In this document: piece after piece, positions 11,990 through 21,583 of the stretch
Numbering within the stretch: the stretch's first letter is position 1
How the letters are laid out: every line of letters begins with the position of its first letter
NCBI GenBank assembly: GCA_025617375.2
Contig: JAMYGW020000006.1
Span: 1,369,001-1,433,000 of the forward strand
Source of the DNA: Acarospora socialis
Taxonomy: Eukaryota > Ascomycota > Lecanoromycetes > Acarosporales > Acarosporaceae
Length of the DNA stretch: 64,000 nt
Direction of reading: 5' to 3'
Position numbers and translations under genes: made by a program
The notes under the pieces: generated by a model
What the model was told of the DNA's origin: nothing
The model's database searches: none
What the model saw: only the letters and a program-made list of their open reading frames with translations

Positions 11990-12960
11990 GGCGGAGGCAC
12001 TCTAGGAACCTACATCATCCGAGCGCTAATCGCCACTGATTTCTCCGTCACTGATTTCTCCGTCACGATTCTCTCTCGGCCCACCTCTCAGTCCAAGTTC
12101 CCAGAGGGCGTTAACGTCATCAGATCCGACTACACCGTCTCCGCCCTCAAGGAGGTCTTCCGCGGCCAAGATGCCGTTGTCAGCGCTATCGGTGTGCAAG
12201 GCATCATGGACCAAGTGACGATGATCGATGCCGCTGAGGCTGTCGGCGTGAAACGTTTCGTTCTCGACGAATTTGCCAACGCTCCGGAGCAAAAGCGTCT
12301 GCCAGATCTTGAATTTGCGCGCAAATCGAAAAAGGAGGTCTTGGAGTATGCGATGGAGAAGGCGGCGGCCAACAGCGGCTTCATTTGGTCGGCTCTGGCT
12401 GTAGGAAGCTTCATAGACTGGGTAAGTTTTCCGACAACAGGTTAAGAGGCGTACCAAAAGTCGCCCTTGGAATGATGAGTATCTTAACCGGAATGGAACT
12501 CAAGGCAATCAAGAAGTTCCCCGCCATGGGCTTCACCATTCCCAGCCGAGCTGCGCGCATCTATGACAACGGCAACGAGCCCATTACTGGCACCACAATC
12601 GCGAGCATTGGTCGCGCGGTCGCGGGCATTCTCCAACATCCCGCCGCTACGGCGAACAAGTTCCTCAGAACTCGCTCCCTGCAAGTAACGCAAAACGAGA
12701 TTCTGACCGCCTTCGAGGAGGCGACGGGCGAAAAATGGAGCGTGACGAAGGTGAGCACGAAGGATGTCTTGGCCGAAGGGAGAGCGAAGCTTGCTGCAGG
12801 AGACAGGGGAGGCATGTTGGACTTGCTCACTGTGCAGCTGTTTGAGGAGGGGGCCGGCCGGTCGATCGTGGCGACGAAAGAGGACTCCGATAATGAGCTG
12901 CTCGGTGTGCCGGAGGAGGATTTGTTGACCGTCATTAAGGGTATCTTAAGTCCTGCTTAG
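11990..12960 (+). CDS. NmrA-like / isoflavone-reductase-like protein, 5' end not found
   Basis: Visible coding parts 11990-12421 and 12505-12960 (intron GTAAGT...AAG, 83 bases) give about 296 residues. They start abruptly in the Rossmann loop (GGGTLGTYIIRAL) after a TTAG acceptor-like sequence; the first strand and the start Met are missing. Family marks: GQDAVVSAIGVQG, AAEAVGVKRFVLDEF, SGFIWSALAVGSFIDW, GFTIPSRAARIYDNGNEPIT. Members are NADPH-dependent reductases acting on small aromatic or unknown substrates. A 15-base unit is repeated in tandem at 12034-12063, giving TDFSVTDFSV in the second strand. The neighbouring HET relict suggests the region is decaying, so this gene may have lost its 5' exon. 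Confidence 0.7.
12034..12063 (+). repeat. 15-base in-frame tandem duplication
   Basis: The unit ACTGATTTCTCCGTC occurs twice back to back inside the second NmrA-like gene. It adds five residues without breaking the frame, in or near the second Rossmann strand where family members have a single copy (family comparison from memory). Confidence 0.8.
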
Positions 12961-13179
12961 GATCTGACCCTTGCGGGTCGGGTCTTTCGGCCACAAGCCT
13001 GTGGAGAGGTACAATATTAGACACGGTCGTGTTCGACCAAAGCAACTCCAGAACGAGTTCGTTCTGACGGTCAGGGTGGAATAGGATTCTTAGAAATTCA
13101 TGTGAGATGCTTCGTATATAAGTCACTCCTGATGTGGTGAAATCTGACCCAAGCCTTCTATTCCCTAAAGCCATAAGCG

Positions 13180-13342
13180 TCAAATAAAGGAACTCATAAT
13201 CCCTGCTGTAAATAGCGGTTTGCACCAAACGTCTGGTCCAGATCCAGTGTAAACAGCATAGCATCCTCCAAATCGCCAGAGAGTGCCCTCCTTGAAATCC
13301 ACTTTCTTCACGGTACCGTCCTGAACGACATGAATGACTATG
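13180..13342 (-). other. duplicated terminal exon of the I78 inhibitor gene
   Basis: Downstream of the inhibitor's last exon lies a second copy of that exon together with the preceding intron. This copy reads SIVIHVVQDGTVKKVDFKEG, against RMNIHVGKDGTVKNVDFK in the first. Both have a TGTAG acceptor. Joined to exon 2 the downstream copy is in the same phase, but it has no stop at the equivalent place. It would run on for about 34 more residues (including GGCYAVYTGSG and WCKPLF) to a stop at 13180. It could be an alternative last exon or a decaying duplicate. Confidence 0.6.
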
Positions 13343-13447
13343 CTACAAATCAACCATGAGCCTAGTTCTTACTTTCATGCGAGACATAGCGTAGAAGGAA
13401 TCTTACCGGCCCTTGTAACATCCCCTCCAAATTGCTAGAGAGTTACC

Positions 13448-13887
13448 CTACTTGAAGTCCACATTCTTCACCGTTCCATCCTTGCCGACATGAATATTCA
13501 TCCTACACACCCACCATCAGCTCCCCTATTCCACTCCCGCGAAATATCACGCACGCCGAATCTCACCTGTCCTGATTAAAGTCCTGCGTAAGCATAGAGC
13601 CCTCCTCGACGACCCGATGCTCTTTGGGTAGATCCCTTCTTGCGAAATTCTACATAGACGCCAGCATACGGAGTCAGTATTTGAACTAAGAACGAGATTC
13701 GAACCGGTTTGAGCTGTGAAGGGTCTCACAGTTTCTGAGGAGTGGTACAGATGGGAAGGGCTGAGAGACGTACGGTGGAGTCAGTAGTAGAATCAGAGAG
13801 TTTCTTGCCGGCAAGCTTGTTCATCCATTCTTCCTTGGGGTCGGTGGATGAGGCCTTGTTGTTGATGCCGGGGACGACCAGAGGCAT
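13448..13887 (-). CDS. I78-family-like peptidase inhibitor
   Basis: Three exons (13774-13887, 13567-13649, 13448-13502) give 83 residues: MPLVVPGINNKASSTDPK... through EEWMNKLAGKKLSD, NFARRDLPKEHRVVEEGSML, and RMNIHVGKDGTVKNVDFK. The HRVVEEGSM...DFNQDRMNIHV.DDGTV-type pattern matches the small potato-inhibitor-like I78 fold that blocks serine proteases through an exposed loop. Fungal members are cytosolic and lack a signal peptide, as here, so the target is probably an internal vacuolar or cytosolic protease (inference). Phase is kept through both introns. A second copy of the last exon lies 105 bases downstream. Confidence 0.8.
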
Positions 13888-14582
13888 GGCTATGGATATG
13901 TTCCGAGACGGAGTCGTCGAGTAGGAATTGTGACTGTGAGGACACTGAAGGATCAGAATGGCTGGGTTACTTCGGAGTGAAATCAGGTAGGAGTTGTTAT
14001 ACGAAAGTGTTGAAGGTGTACAGGTCAGTATCATCTGCGGTGGGTGGCAGATGATAGATGACGTAGGGTTACTTTAACGAGGTAACTACGCAGCGTGACC
14101 CGCGTTACGTTTACTCGTACTTCACCTTCGCTACCTAAATGATCTTTATATCAATGTTACGACAGCGACAGGCTAATTCACTATCGTGATACCAGATCTC
14201 TGGAATATTATTTCTATCAACGCATATGCTTGAACGCCAGACCTGCCCCACCCACGTTCTAGCGGCCCCGAACCAATAGGAGATGGTTGTGGAAGGCGTC
14301 AATCCACAACACTTACAAGGGACAATCACAAATGGAAGAGGTAACAACAATGACAAAGACCATTGCACCACATGCATACAACTTCAATACAGTGAGATAC
14401 AAGCTACACAGTCATAGCTTCAGTGATTAGTACAGTAAGACATGATGATGTGCTTGTGAGCAGTATCGGACGCCAAAGACGTTGCTAAATTGCGTGAAAG
14501 CTAGCTTTATGATGACCAAACACTGAAGACTGAGCGGGCAGTACAGAACAACCAAATTGATAGTCATGCCTGTGTCATAACT
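13888..14582. other. gene-free stretch with a short dispersed repeat
   Basis: 5' flank of the inhibitor gene and 3' flank of the next gene. The only feature I can support is the 44-base repeat at 14221. Confidence 0.45.
14221..14264 (+). repeat. short direct repeat, copy A
   Basis: About 44 bases sharing the core GCCAGACCTGCCCC with copy B at 16365. The substitutions I can align are transitions (A/G, T/C), mostly at CpG sites in copy B that read CpA or TpG here. Together the two copies flank the unknown gene and the Doc-family gene. Confidence 0.65.
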
Positions 14583-15261
14583 CTATCTGTCTTTGAGTTC
14601 GTCAAGCGCCTCTTTCAAATCATGGAGAGAGTCTCGTAGATGTTTCTCGAATTGCGCTGTCTAGTGTAAGCTGATGAAGAGAACCTCGTAGCTGCAGAAC
14701 CCTACCATCAAATGTCCCGTCTAGTGTGATGGCATGTGTAGCCCCATAAAGATAAAGCGTAGCAGGGCTCGTGTTCGCATTAGACTGCTGAGGGAGATCT
14801 TGAGGTATTACGAGTCGAGGAAACGGGGATGATTCTGGACAAAGCAGCGGCCGTCCTTAGCTCCATCGCGGAAACCATACAGCTGGACGACATACCGGAA
14901 GCAAAGTGTCGAGTCTCATGGTAGAAGGTTAACGGGCAGAGCTCCGGGTCTGCCGCCAGCGAGCGTCCACCGTTCGAAGCGATGCCTGCTCGAAATGCAT
15001 GACCGATGTCCCTTGGCACCACAGCAAATGCTTCGTGAGGATCCCCTAAGTTAACAGCAACCTTGCGTGTGATCGGAGATTCTCCAGGGCCAAGAGTGAT
15101 GAATTCCGCTTCTCTATTGTAGAATGTACGGCGGAGGGTAGGTTTTCTGAGCGAAGGAATAGATGTCCGTATCCGCGCGGCAAAGAATCGCATCATGTAA
15201 AGGCTGGTTTTGCCGGGACGCAATATGGGAATGTTGGGTGAGCTCAAGAGCAGTGCAAAAT
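14583..15261 (-). CDS. unknown fungal protein, 5' end uncertain
   Basis: Exons 14896-15261 (open at its 5' end), 14706-14834 and 14583-14656 join in phase to at least ~188 residues. Recognisable stretches: LRPGKTSLYMMRFFAARI, YNREAEFITLGPGESPITRK, VPRDIGHAFRAGIASNGG, YHETRHFAS, then LYLYGATHAITLDGTFDAQ and a charged helix HDLKEALDELKDR. I do not recognise the family. There is no start ATG at the head of the open frame. A TCCTACAG acceptor at 15262 suggests an upstream exon, or translation begins at the MM near 15190, whose Arg-rich run could then be a targeting peptide. It is divergent from the Doc-family gene with about 470 bases between. Confidence 0.6.
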
Positions 15262-15732
15262 CTGTAGGAGGTGTAAGCGCAGTAATTTTAGATGATATGT
15301 AGTCGTGAGTCTAGAGATCCTGGTGCCCAATATGATATTTCAAAAGTTCAGACATAGGTGCAAGATAAATGCACTCTAAGATGTTTGATGACGGTGTTAT
15401 GAACGGAACAATATCGGTCCGCAGAGCCTCATGCTTGCAGACCAATGCGGGTTACCCCTCGCAACCAGACCTGGATATACTCTGTATTTGAATGAATTTT
15501 GTCTAGTTATAACATTGAAGACTTTGCTGGAGCAACTACGGTATCTTCCACAACACTTCAAGTCCAGTCTTCTGACAACTAAGCTCCAATTCTCGTCGTC
15601 AACATAACTGCCGTATCTGATCAATCTCCACCAAGTTCACGCTTACCCTTCTCATCGGTAGCTGTTCCCTTACGCCATCACTTATTCCACCTTTTTGCAC
15701 CCCTCACCACTGAACACAAGAACTGGACCAGA
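15262..15732. other. divergent intergenic region
   Basis: Holds the presumed promoters of the unknown gene (minus) and the Doc-family gene (plus). An upstream exon of the minus-strand gene may also lie here. Confidence 0.4.
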
Positions 15733-16200
15733 ATGGCTACCTCCGCCACAACCAAGACATTCCGCTTCCTGACCGCCAAACAAGTCATACACCTTCATGC
15801 AAGAGCAATCGCCAAGGTATTGCCGACTCAACCAATGATGCTGGATTCCGCAGTCAGATCGCCCATGAACATAAAGCACTATACACAGCAAGAAAATGTC
15901 TTTCAGCTGGCGGCCAATCTCTCTGAAAAGATTATGAAAAATCATGCCTTTCAGGACGGCAACAAGAGAACTGCTCTCCTCGCAGCCGACATGTTCTTGA
16001 AGATCAACGGTTACAAGCTGCAGCGGATTCCCATGTCCCACGACCACAACAACCAAAGTATCGCAGACGCTCACGTTGCAGTCACAACCAACCAGTGGAG
16101 TACTGAAGAGCTGGGCAGATACTATGAAGGTGTTGCGACTCCCATTGATGAATGGACTGAAGAGATTTTGGTGTATCGTAATGAGGCTGTTGAGTATTAG
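15733..16200 (+). CDS. Fic/Doc-family protein
   Basis: Intact single exon of 155 residues. FRFLTAKQVIHLHARAI and MMLDSAVRSPMNI match the Doc subfamily N-terminus. The active-site motif HAFQDGNKRTALLAADM begins with catalytic His71. It has the GNKRTA form seen in Doc, which lacks the second Arg of AMPylating Fic enzymes; known Doc proteins instead transfer phosphate. No partner with a Phd-like domain is visible nearby. In bacteria this family sits in plasmid addiction pairs; single-domain versions also occur in fungal genomes, where their role is poorly known. The gene and its minus-strand neighbour are flanked by a short direct repeat, which hints at insertion or transfer (inference). Ends with a stop at 16200. 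Confidence 0.88.
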   Translation: MATSATTKTFRFLTAKQVIHLHARAIAKVLPTQPMMLDSAVRSPMNIKHYTQQENVFQLAANLSEKIMKNHAFQDGNKRTALLAADMFLKINGYKLQRIPMSHDHNNQSIADAHVAVTTNQWSTEELGRYYEGVATPIDEWTEEILVYRNEAVEY

Positions 16201-16742
16201 GGCACAAGCATCATCAGCTGAACCTTCCCGATCAACCCTTAATGAAGGCTAGATGGCAAATGCCGAGTTCTCGCAAAGGTCGCATAGACACCACACTCAC
16301 CACACTGCCCACACTGCGTTTCCTCAACTTTAATTTTGCAGGGGTTGCGAATCACTATACCTAATGCGTATGCTCGAGCGCCAGACCTGCCCCGCCCTAT
16401 AGTTCTAGGTCGTAAATGAATGCTAATAGTTCCATGGCGTACTCCAAAACATCAAGACATCAACAAATGTGACTCTTGAGAAAAGCTGACTATGCTACAT
16501 GGAGGTCTCCATGAGATTGTCAAGAATAAAAAGGAATTCATGTTACAAGATAGGCCTAGACCTGGGGAGTACTTCACCCATACATTGTCTTGGTGCACAA
16601 CGGCATTCATTTATCATTTACGACCTGGAACCATACCTATCCCCTTCTGCAAGAAATCCCAAGTTCTATATCACATCCGGCAGACAGAACATAACAAGGG
16701 CTTCCCTCGCAGATGGCTATCACCAACTCCCTTGACAAGAGG
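16201..16742. other. gene-free stretch with repeat copy B
   Basis: 3' flank of both the Doc-family gene and the VRL1-like gene. Apart from the repeat at 16365 I see nothing. Confidence 0.45.
16365..16408 (+). repeat. short direct repeat, copy B
   Basis: Same orientation as copy A at 14221. The shared block runs from GCGTATGCT through GCCAGACCTGCCCC to GTTCTAG, with a two- or three-base length difference near its end. Confidence 0.65.
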
Positions 16743-19700
16743 TCATGTCCCCTGACCACTCTTATACTTCCCCGCCAGCCCAGACAGCCCCCTTACAGCC
16801 CGCTTCATCCCCTCCAAGCGGTCCTTCTCCCTAACCACCGTTCTCTGTGCCAGCGTCCGAATCGCTCTGCGGCCCATCTTTTCATGCAAGTCCTGCCAGC
16901 CCGCTAGTTCACTTGCCACAGTCTGCTGTGTGTATCTCAACTCGCTGCCCAACGCTCTCAACTCCTCCTTGCTCTTCTCAACCTTGTCGGCTGCCTCAAG
17001 GTGATACTTATTTCGCGTATCGTCGAGGAGGCCGAGAGGCCAACGGTCTGAACGGCGCAGGGAAGAGGTGTGTCGGTCAATGGCTTTCGAAGTGGCGGAC
17101 ATTAAGGTGATGAGAGACTGTGGGCGGGCTAGAGCCAAGAGGATAGCAACGATAGTTGAGGAAATCGAGTGCATGTCCGAAAGAAACAATCTGTGAGGGT
17201 CGGATTCGAGAGGACGGAGAGTTGTGGAATATCGACTGAAGGCGATGACGTGCCCTTCTGGGAGAAAGGTGAGGCTCGAAAGGGCGCGGCAGGACAGTTG
17301 TTGTGCAACCGAGAGATCTATTATTGCTGTTAGTATACAAGCTCTTGGTACACGGTTACCTGATCACATTACCAGAAGAAGTGTTCCGGATCTTATTGAC
17401 TCTCCGGATCACGCTCTTGGTCAAGTGATTGACCCCTCGGACCATCTCCGTTGCATGGCCGACAAACAGTTCCACATCCTTAACATCGTCGACGGGTTCA
17501 TATTCCTCTTTCACCTTCTCCACTCTGATCTCCGCCTTCTTCTCACTTCGCTCAGCCATCATAGCCGGTTGCACTTCTGGTACGAGGAAAAACTCCCATA
17601 ACGTCTCATGTGTTGAGAAAGTCGAGTGCGATAGCAGTACCTTGAGGAAGCTATCCAAGCGCACTTGAATATCAAACAGTACAGACCTGGCCGGCTTGGA
17701 TGTAATCTGAAACGGTGACCTGAAACTGGAGATGGAAGGAAGCCAGGAAGCGGGATGCTCACGAGCGAGCCATCTGGCTAAATTCTCAAAGTCAGATAAA
17801 GCTCGTCGGCATGTCGTGACTGTAACTGTGGCATTCGCGTTTGGCGCACCAGATTTAAGAACTAGTCGGATAGTAGCATCTTCGACGAAGAACGATCGTA
17901 CAACGGTGGTGATCCGGCCATCGGCAGCTGGCGGATTAGAGAACAAGACCAAGTCATCGATCCGATTTCTGACATCGTCATCTTTTGCCAACTCAACGGC
18001 GGTCATTCCTCTGAGTTCCTTGGCGTATAGATCAACGCGGGGATCGCCAAACAGCGCACGAACCATGTCGACACGCCCGTACTTGCTCGCGACCATCAAA
18101 GGCGTGAAGCCCTTGTCGTTGGTGGCATTCACATCTGAATCGCAACGTTGGAGAATCCAGAGTGTGAGTTGTGACTCGTTGACTACATGCAACAATGTGT
18201 TCCCTTTGTTATCAACATGGTCGTCCACATGAAGATCTTGCCCGTCACTCTGGATTTGGGTTGCCACATCAAGGGCGTCATCAACCATTCCGCTGTATTG
18301 GGGATGGTCGTATGATCTGCAGAGTGCGAAGAGTGGCGTCTGCCCATTTTTGTCCTTTTGCCTCCAAGGGAGCAGTCGACCGATCTTTGAAATAAGTCCA
18401 GGTGCGTTGAAGAGGTAATGCGCCACCGTACGGCCCCTGACATCTTGCTTCGCGAAGTAGTCAATGACTATTTTATCCTCCTCTGCTCGAAACACAAAGT
18501 CAAGGATAATCTCAATCAGTTCTGTATGCGCCAGCTGGACAGCGGCACTCAACAAGGTGGTTCCTTCGCTGTTGCTGTCATCCAGGATAGCTTGGACAGG
18601 GTAGTAGTCACTCAGAGTGAGTAGGTATCTTAATGCATCCGGCTGGCGAGCTTCGACCGCCATCATGAGGACGGAATCACCAGCCGAATCTTGTGTTTTC
18701 GAGAGTTTGTCAATAGAAGTGTCGCCTTCAATGCCGCTACTTCTTGAATCGATCGTAGTATGTCCCGATTTGATAGAATATCCGGAAGAGCTGGAAAGGC
18801 TGCGCATGTCCATAGACACTCTCTTGTCTTTTCTCGGTATATTTTGTGTAGCGAACGGGGAACTCGATGGTGTCTGAAATGGGAAAACGTGCGCTAGGGA
18901 CGAGTCCTCCGGGGGGCTCCGTAGATGCCGAGTCTCTGTAGGGGTGCGTTGAAGATAAACAGAGCCATTCATGGACGTTACCAAAACGGTCTCAGCCGCG
19001 ATCGTTTCCGGTTCTTCAACAAGTGTTTCGCCATTACTTTCTGGGTCTAGTACAGCGTCTTCGTCGGTCATTTCTCCTTTCTCAGGTTCCAAGATAGCTC
19101 TCATTTCTGATATGTCCCCATTCCTGGTTGCTTGCCACAACCTTTTGTTCCTCCGGCTTGCTTTTCGTAGGCCACCAGAGTCCTTGGCCAGATAAGAGAG
19201 TACTGCCTCGAATGTACTGAGGGCATAGCCTACTTCACCGCCTTCAACGTCGTCGATGAAGATGAAGTGACGCATGTAAGATAGCCGTGCCTGTAAATGA
19301 TGGACCTGAGACCTTATTACCACTACCAGCAGCAAAGAGACCAAAGTATCAGCGTTAATCGTCATAATCGGACTCGTTTTTTCCGAAGTGAGTGAAAACT
19401 CAGAGCCCTCCGGTGGATACTCCCTCCGCGGGGTCGTAGTTGCTGCCGAGGTTACTGTCTTATCTGTCGCAAGCAAAATATCCACCATCTCCTGCGGACT
19501 GCCTGCGACCCCCAGCTTCCGAAACTCCTCAACAGCTCGACTTAAGCGCTGCATCAGCTCTTCTTTGCCTTGGCGTCCACCTTCAATCGCAATACCTACT
19601 TGCGTTATGTCGACGTTTTCCATCTGACGTATGCGAGTATCAAGCTCGAGGTCGTCTGAACGAGTGCTCTTGCAGATCTTCGGAAAGAGTATTGAATCAT

Positions 19701-20824
19701 GTAATTGCTCTGTAATATAGCGCTCAATAAGCCGCTCCACCACAGGTCCTGTAAGGTCGGTAGTCGCTCCCAGAAGTGAGAGTTGTTGCTTGTCTACAAG
19801 CTGGAATAGATCAATGGCCGCTGTGACTGCTGATTCAAGAGCGCGTCGCATTGTATTTAATTCATCGTCATTGTATTCCCCAGAGATAGACGGCGACTTC
19901 GCATGCCCGTTTGGCATCCCGTGCCGTAGGAGATCATGACTGTTAGATCTGGAGATGGGTGACAGATCTTCTCGTCCTGATGCACTAGTTTTTGAAGACC
20001 GCAATGATGCCGTCGGTAAGGGCTTTTCAAAATCTCTTTGAAATTCTTTGAAAAGACGTGCCAGTCCGGGTTGCATCTGTCTTGCTATCATTGGAAAGTT
20101 GTTCAGGAGATCGTTGAAAGATCTGATATCCTTTTTGCGTGGCGGCGCTGGAGGGCCGCCTTCTGTGTCAGACACGTTTCGTCCGGATGGCCCTTTCACT
20201 CCTGTGATATGGTCCGGCAGCGCAGCCGGGATGATGTTGACAGTCTCGAAAGATCCAACAAGAGGGCGGGAGATATAGTAAACAAGCCATTGTTGTGCGT
20301 CAAGGGCATCAGGGTAGTAGAGAGCATCGTTTAATATTTGGGCCTGGTTCAAGGTCTTGAAGCCTGACCGGAGATATCAGCCAGAATCTTGGTCTTTGGC
20401 TGGTTAGAGCACCTTTATTGCTATACACAAAAGCATCTTTGACGACGACCGTTCGCCCGTTCAAGGTCGTGAACTGCAGAGCCTTGCCCCTATTGTCTCG
20501 GACATTCCCTCCTTCGCTACCGGTACCAGCCGCGGTCCCGTTCCGTATGCGCAACACATGGCTTTCAAGAAAGTCCTCGTGAAATGCAAGCTCTGAGTAA
20601 AGGCTGCCTGACTCGCGATCTCGGGATGTGAGGAGGACTTCATTTGTAGGAACGAGTAGAATCTGATGGCCAAGTAAATCAGTATCATATCTTCATCTGG
20701 AAGTTTATACGACTGAAGGAAGCGCAAGAGCTGCAGGATCGCATACATGCTGGTGAACCGGAGTGCATTGACCAGGTAGAGAGCTGCGGAAGAAAGCACG
20801 TAAGAAAGGGTTTAGAGGGTGCAT
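16743..20824 (-). CDS. VRL1: VRL1-like VPS9 GEF / ankyrin / PX endosomal protein
   Basis: Four exons (20747-20824, 20413-20662, 17373-20363, 16743-17317) join in phase to 1297 residues. The N-terminal block (NPFLRAFFRSSLPGQCTPVH, LLVPTNEVLLTSRDRESG, HEDFLESHVLRI) is typical of the fungal VARP-like family. A VPS9 domain lies at about 330-505 (ERYITEQLHDSILFPKICK, NADTLVSLLLVVVIRSQVHH), the GEF module for Rab5-type GTPases. Ankyrin repeats follow at about 690-930 (GFTPLMVASKYGRVDMV), then a PX-type domain near 945-1060 (CRRALSDFENLARWLAREHP). A helical, probably BAR-like C-terminus ends the protein. In yeast Vrl1 pairs with Vin1 in the VINE SNX-BAR coat on endosomes; the VRL1 reading frame is known to be broken in the common laboratory strain, while this copy is open. 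The 5' splice site GTGCTC of intron 2 is weak. Confidence 0.88.
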
Positions 20825-21583
20825 TCATCCAGAGCCGTGGCGTGGCGGAGCATGTAGTCTCCGACAAGAAGGACGCACAGGGTGAATGATTCAAACAGAA
20901 AGACGAAGTACAATCTGGCGCATGATGTTGAGATTGGCTTGTGATCTTTAGAAGTTCATATCCTGCATTGCGGAAGCTGTGCTTAAGCTTTCCCCCGGAT
21001 CTATTTCGGGCTGCTTACTAAGCCAACACTTCTCGATCTCAGAATGACATGTGACAGTAGACCCGTGGGTGCATTCAAGGGCACATCATCCATAATAGCA
21101 TAACCTCTGGCTTGGTGTCTTACCTATGTTCTATGGCTGGCCGACAAGCTAATATACCTCTACGTACATTTCTCCGTCATATCTCCCAAGTTCTAGATGC
21201 ACAGATGGCCCGCATAGCAGGTCTAGCATAAAGGCTATGCCCTGAGATGCATATCAAACTCCCCACCTTACTCTTCGTCCCACATCGCTATTAATATCGC
21301 GATGTAAGGCTGATAAAGTATTTGCAGTTCCGATTCCCTCTCCTCATCAACAAAGTCTTCAGATGACAAAATCACGTGTATATGATTAAGTATCAGCTAG
21401 TAGACATTGATAGGTATGTTCTGTCAGTTCTATGCTCGTAAGTATAAAAGCAAAGGCCTTCGAAATACAAGGTATGGGGATGTTGAAAGTCACACTCGCA
21501 GATAGGCAACAATTAGCCCACAAGCCAGAGTGGTGCAGCAAGAGAGTATGTACCGATACCAGTCGTGTTTTCCAGTAAGTAAC
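20825..21583. other. gene-free stretch
   Basis: Upstream of the VRL1-like gene and downstream of the P450, both on the minus strand. Presumed promoter of the former; no distinct element recognised. Confidence 0.45.
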
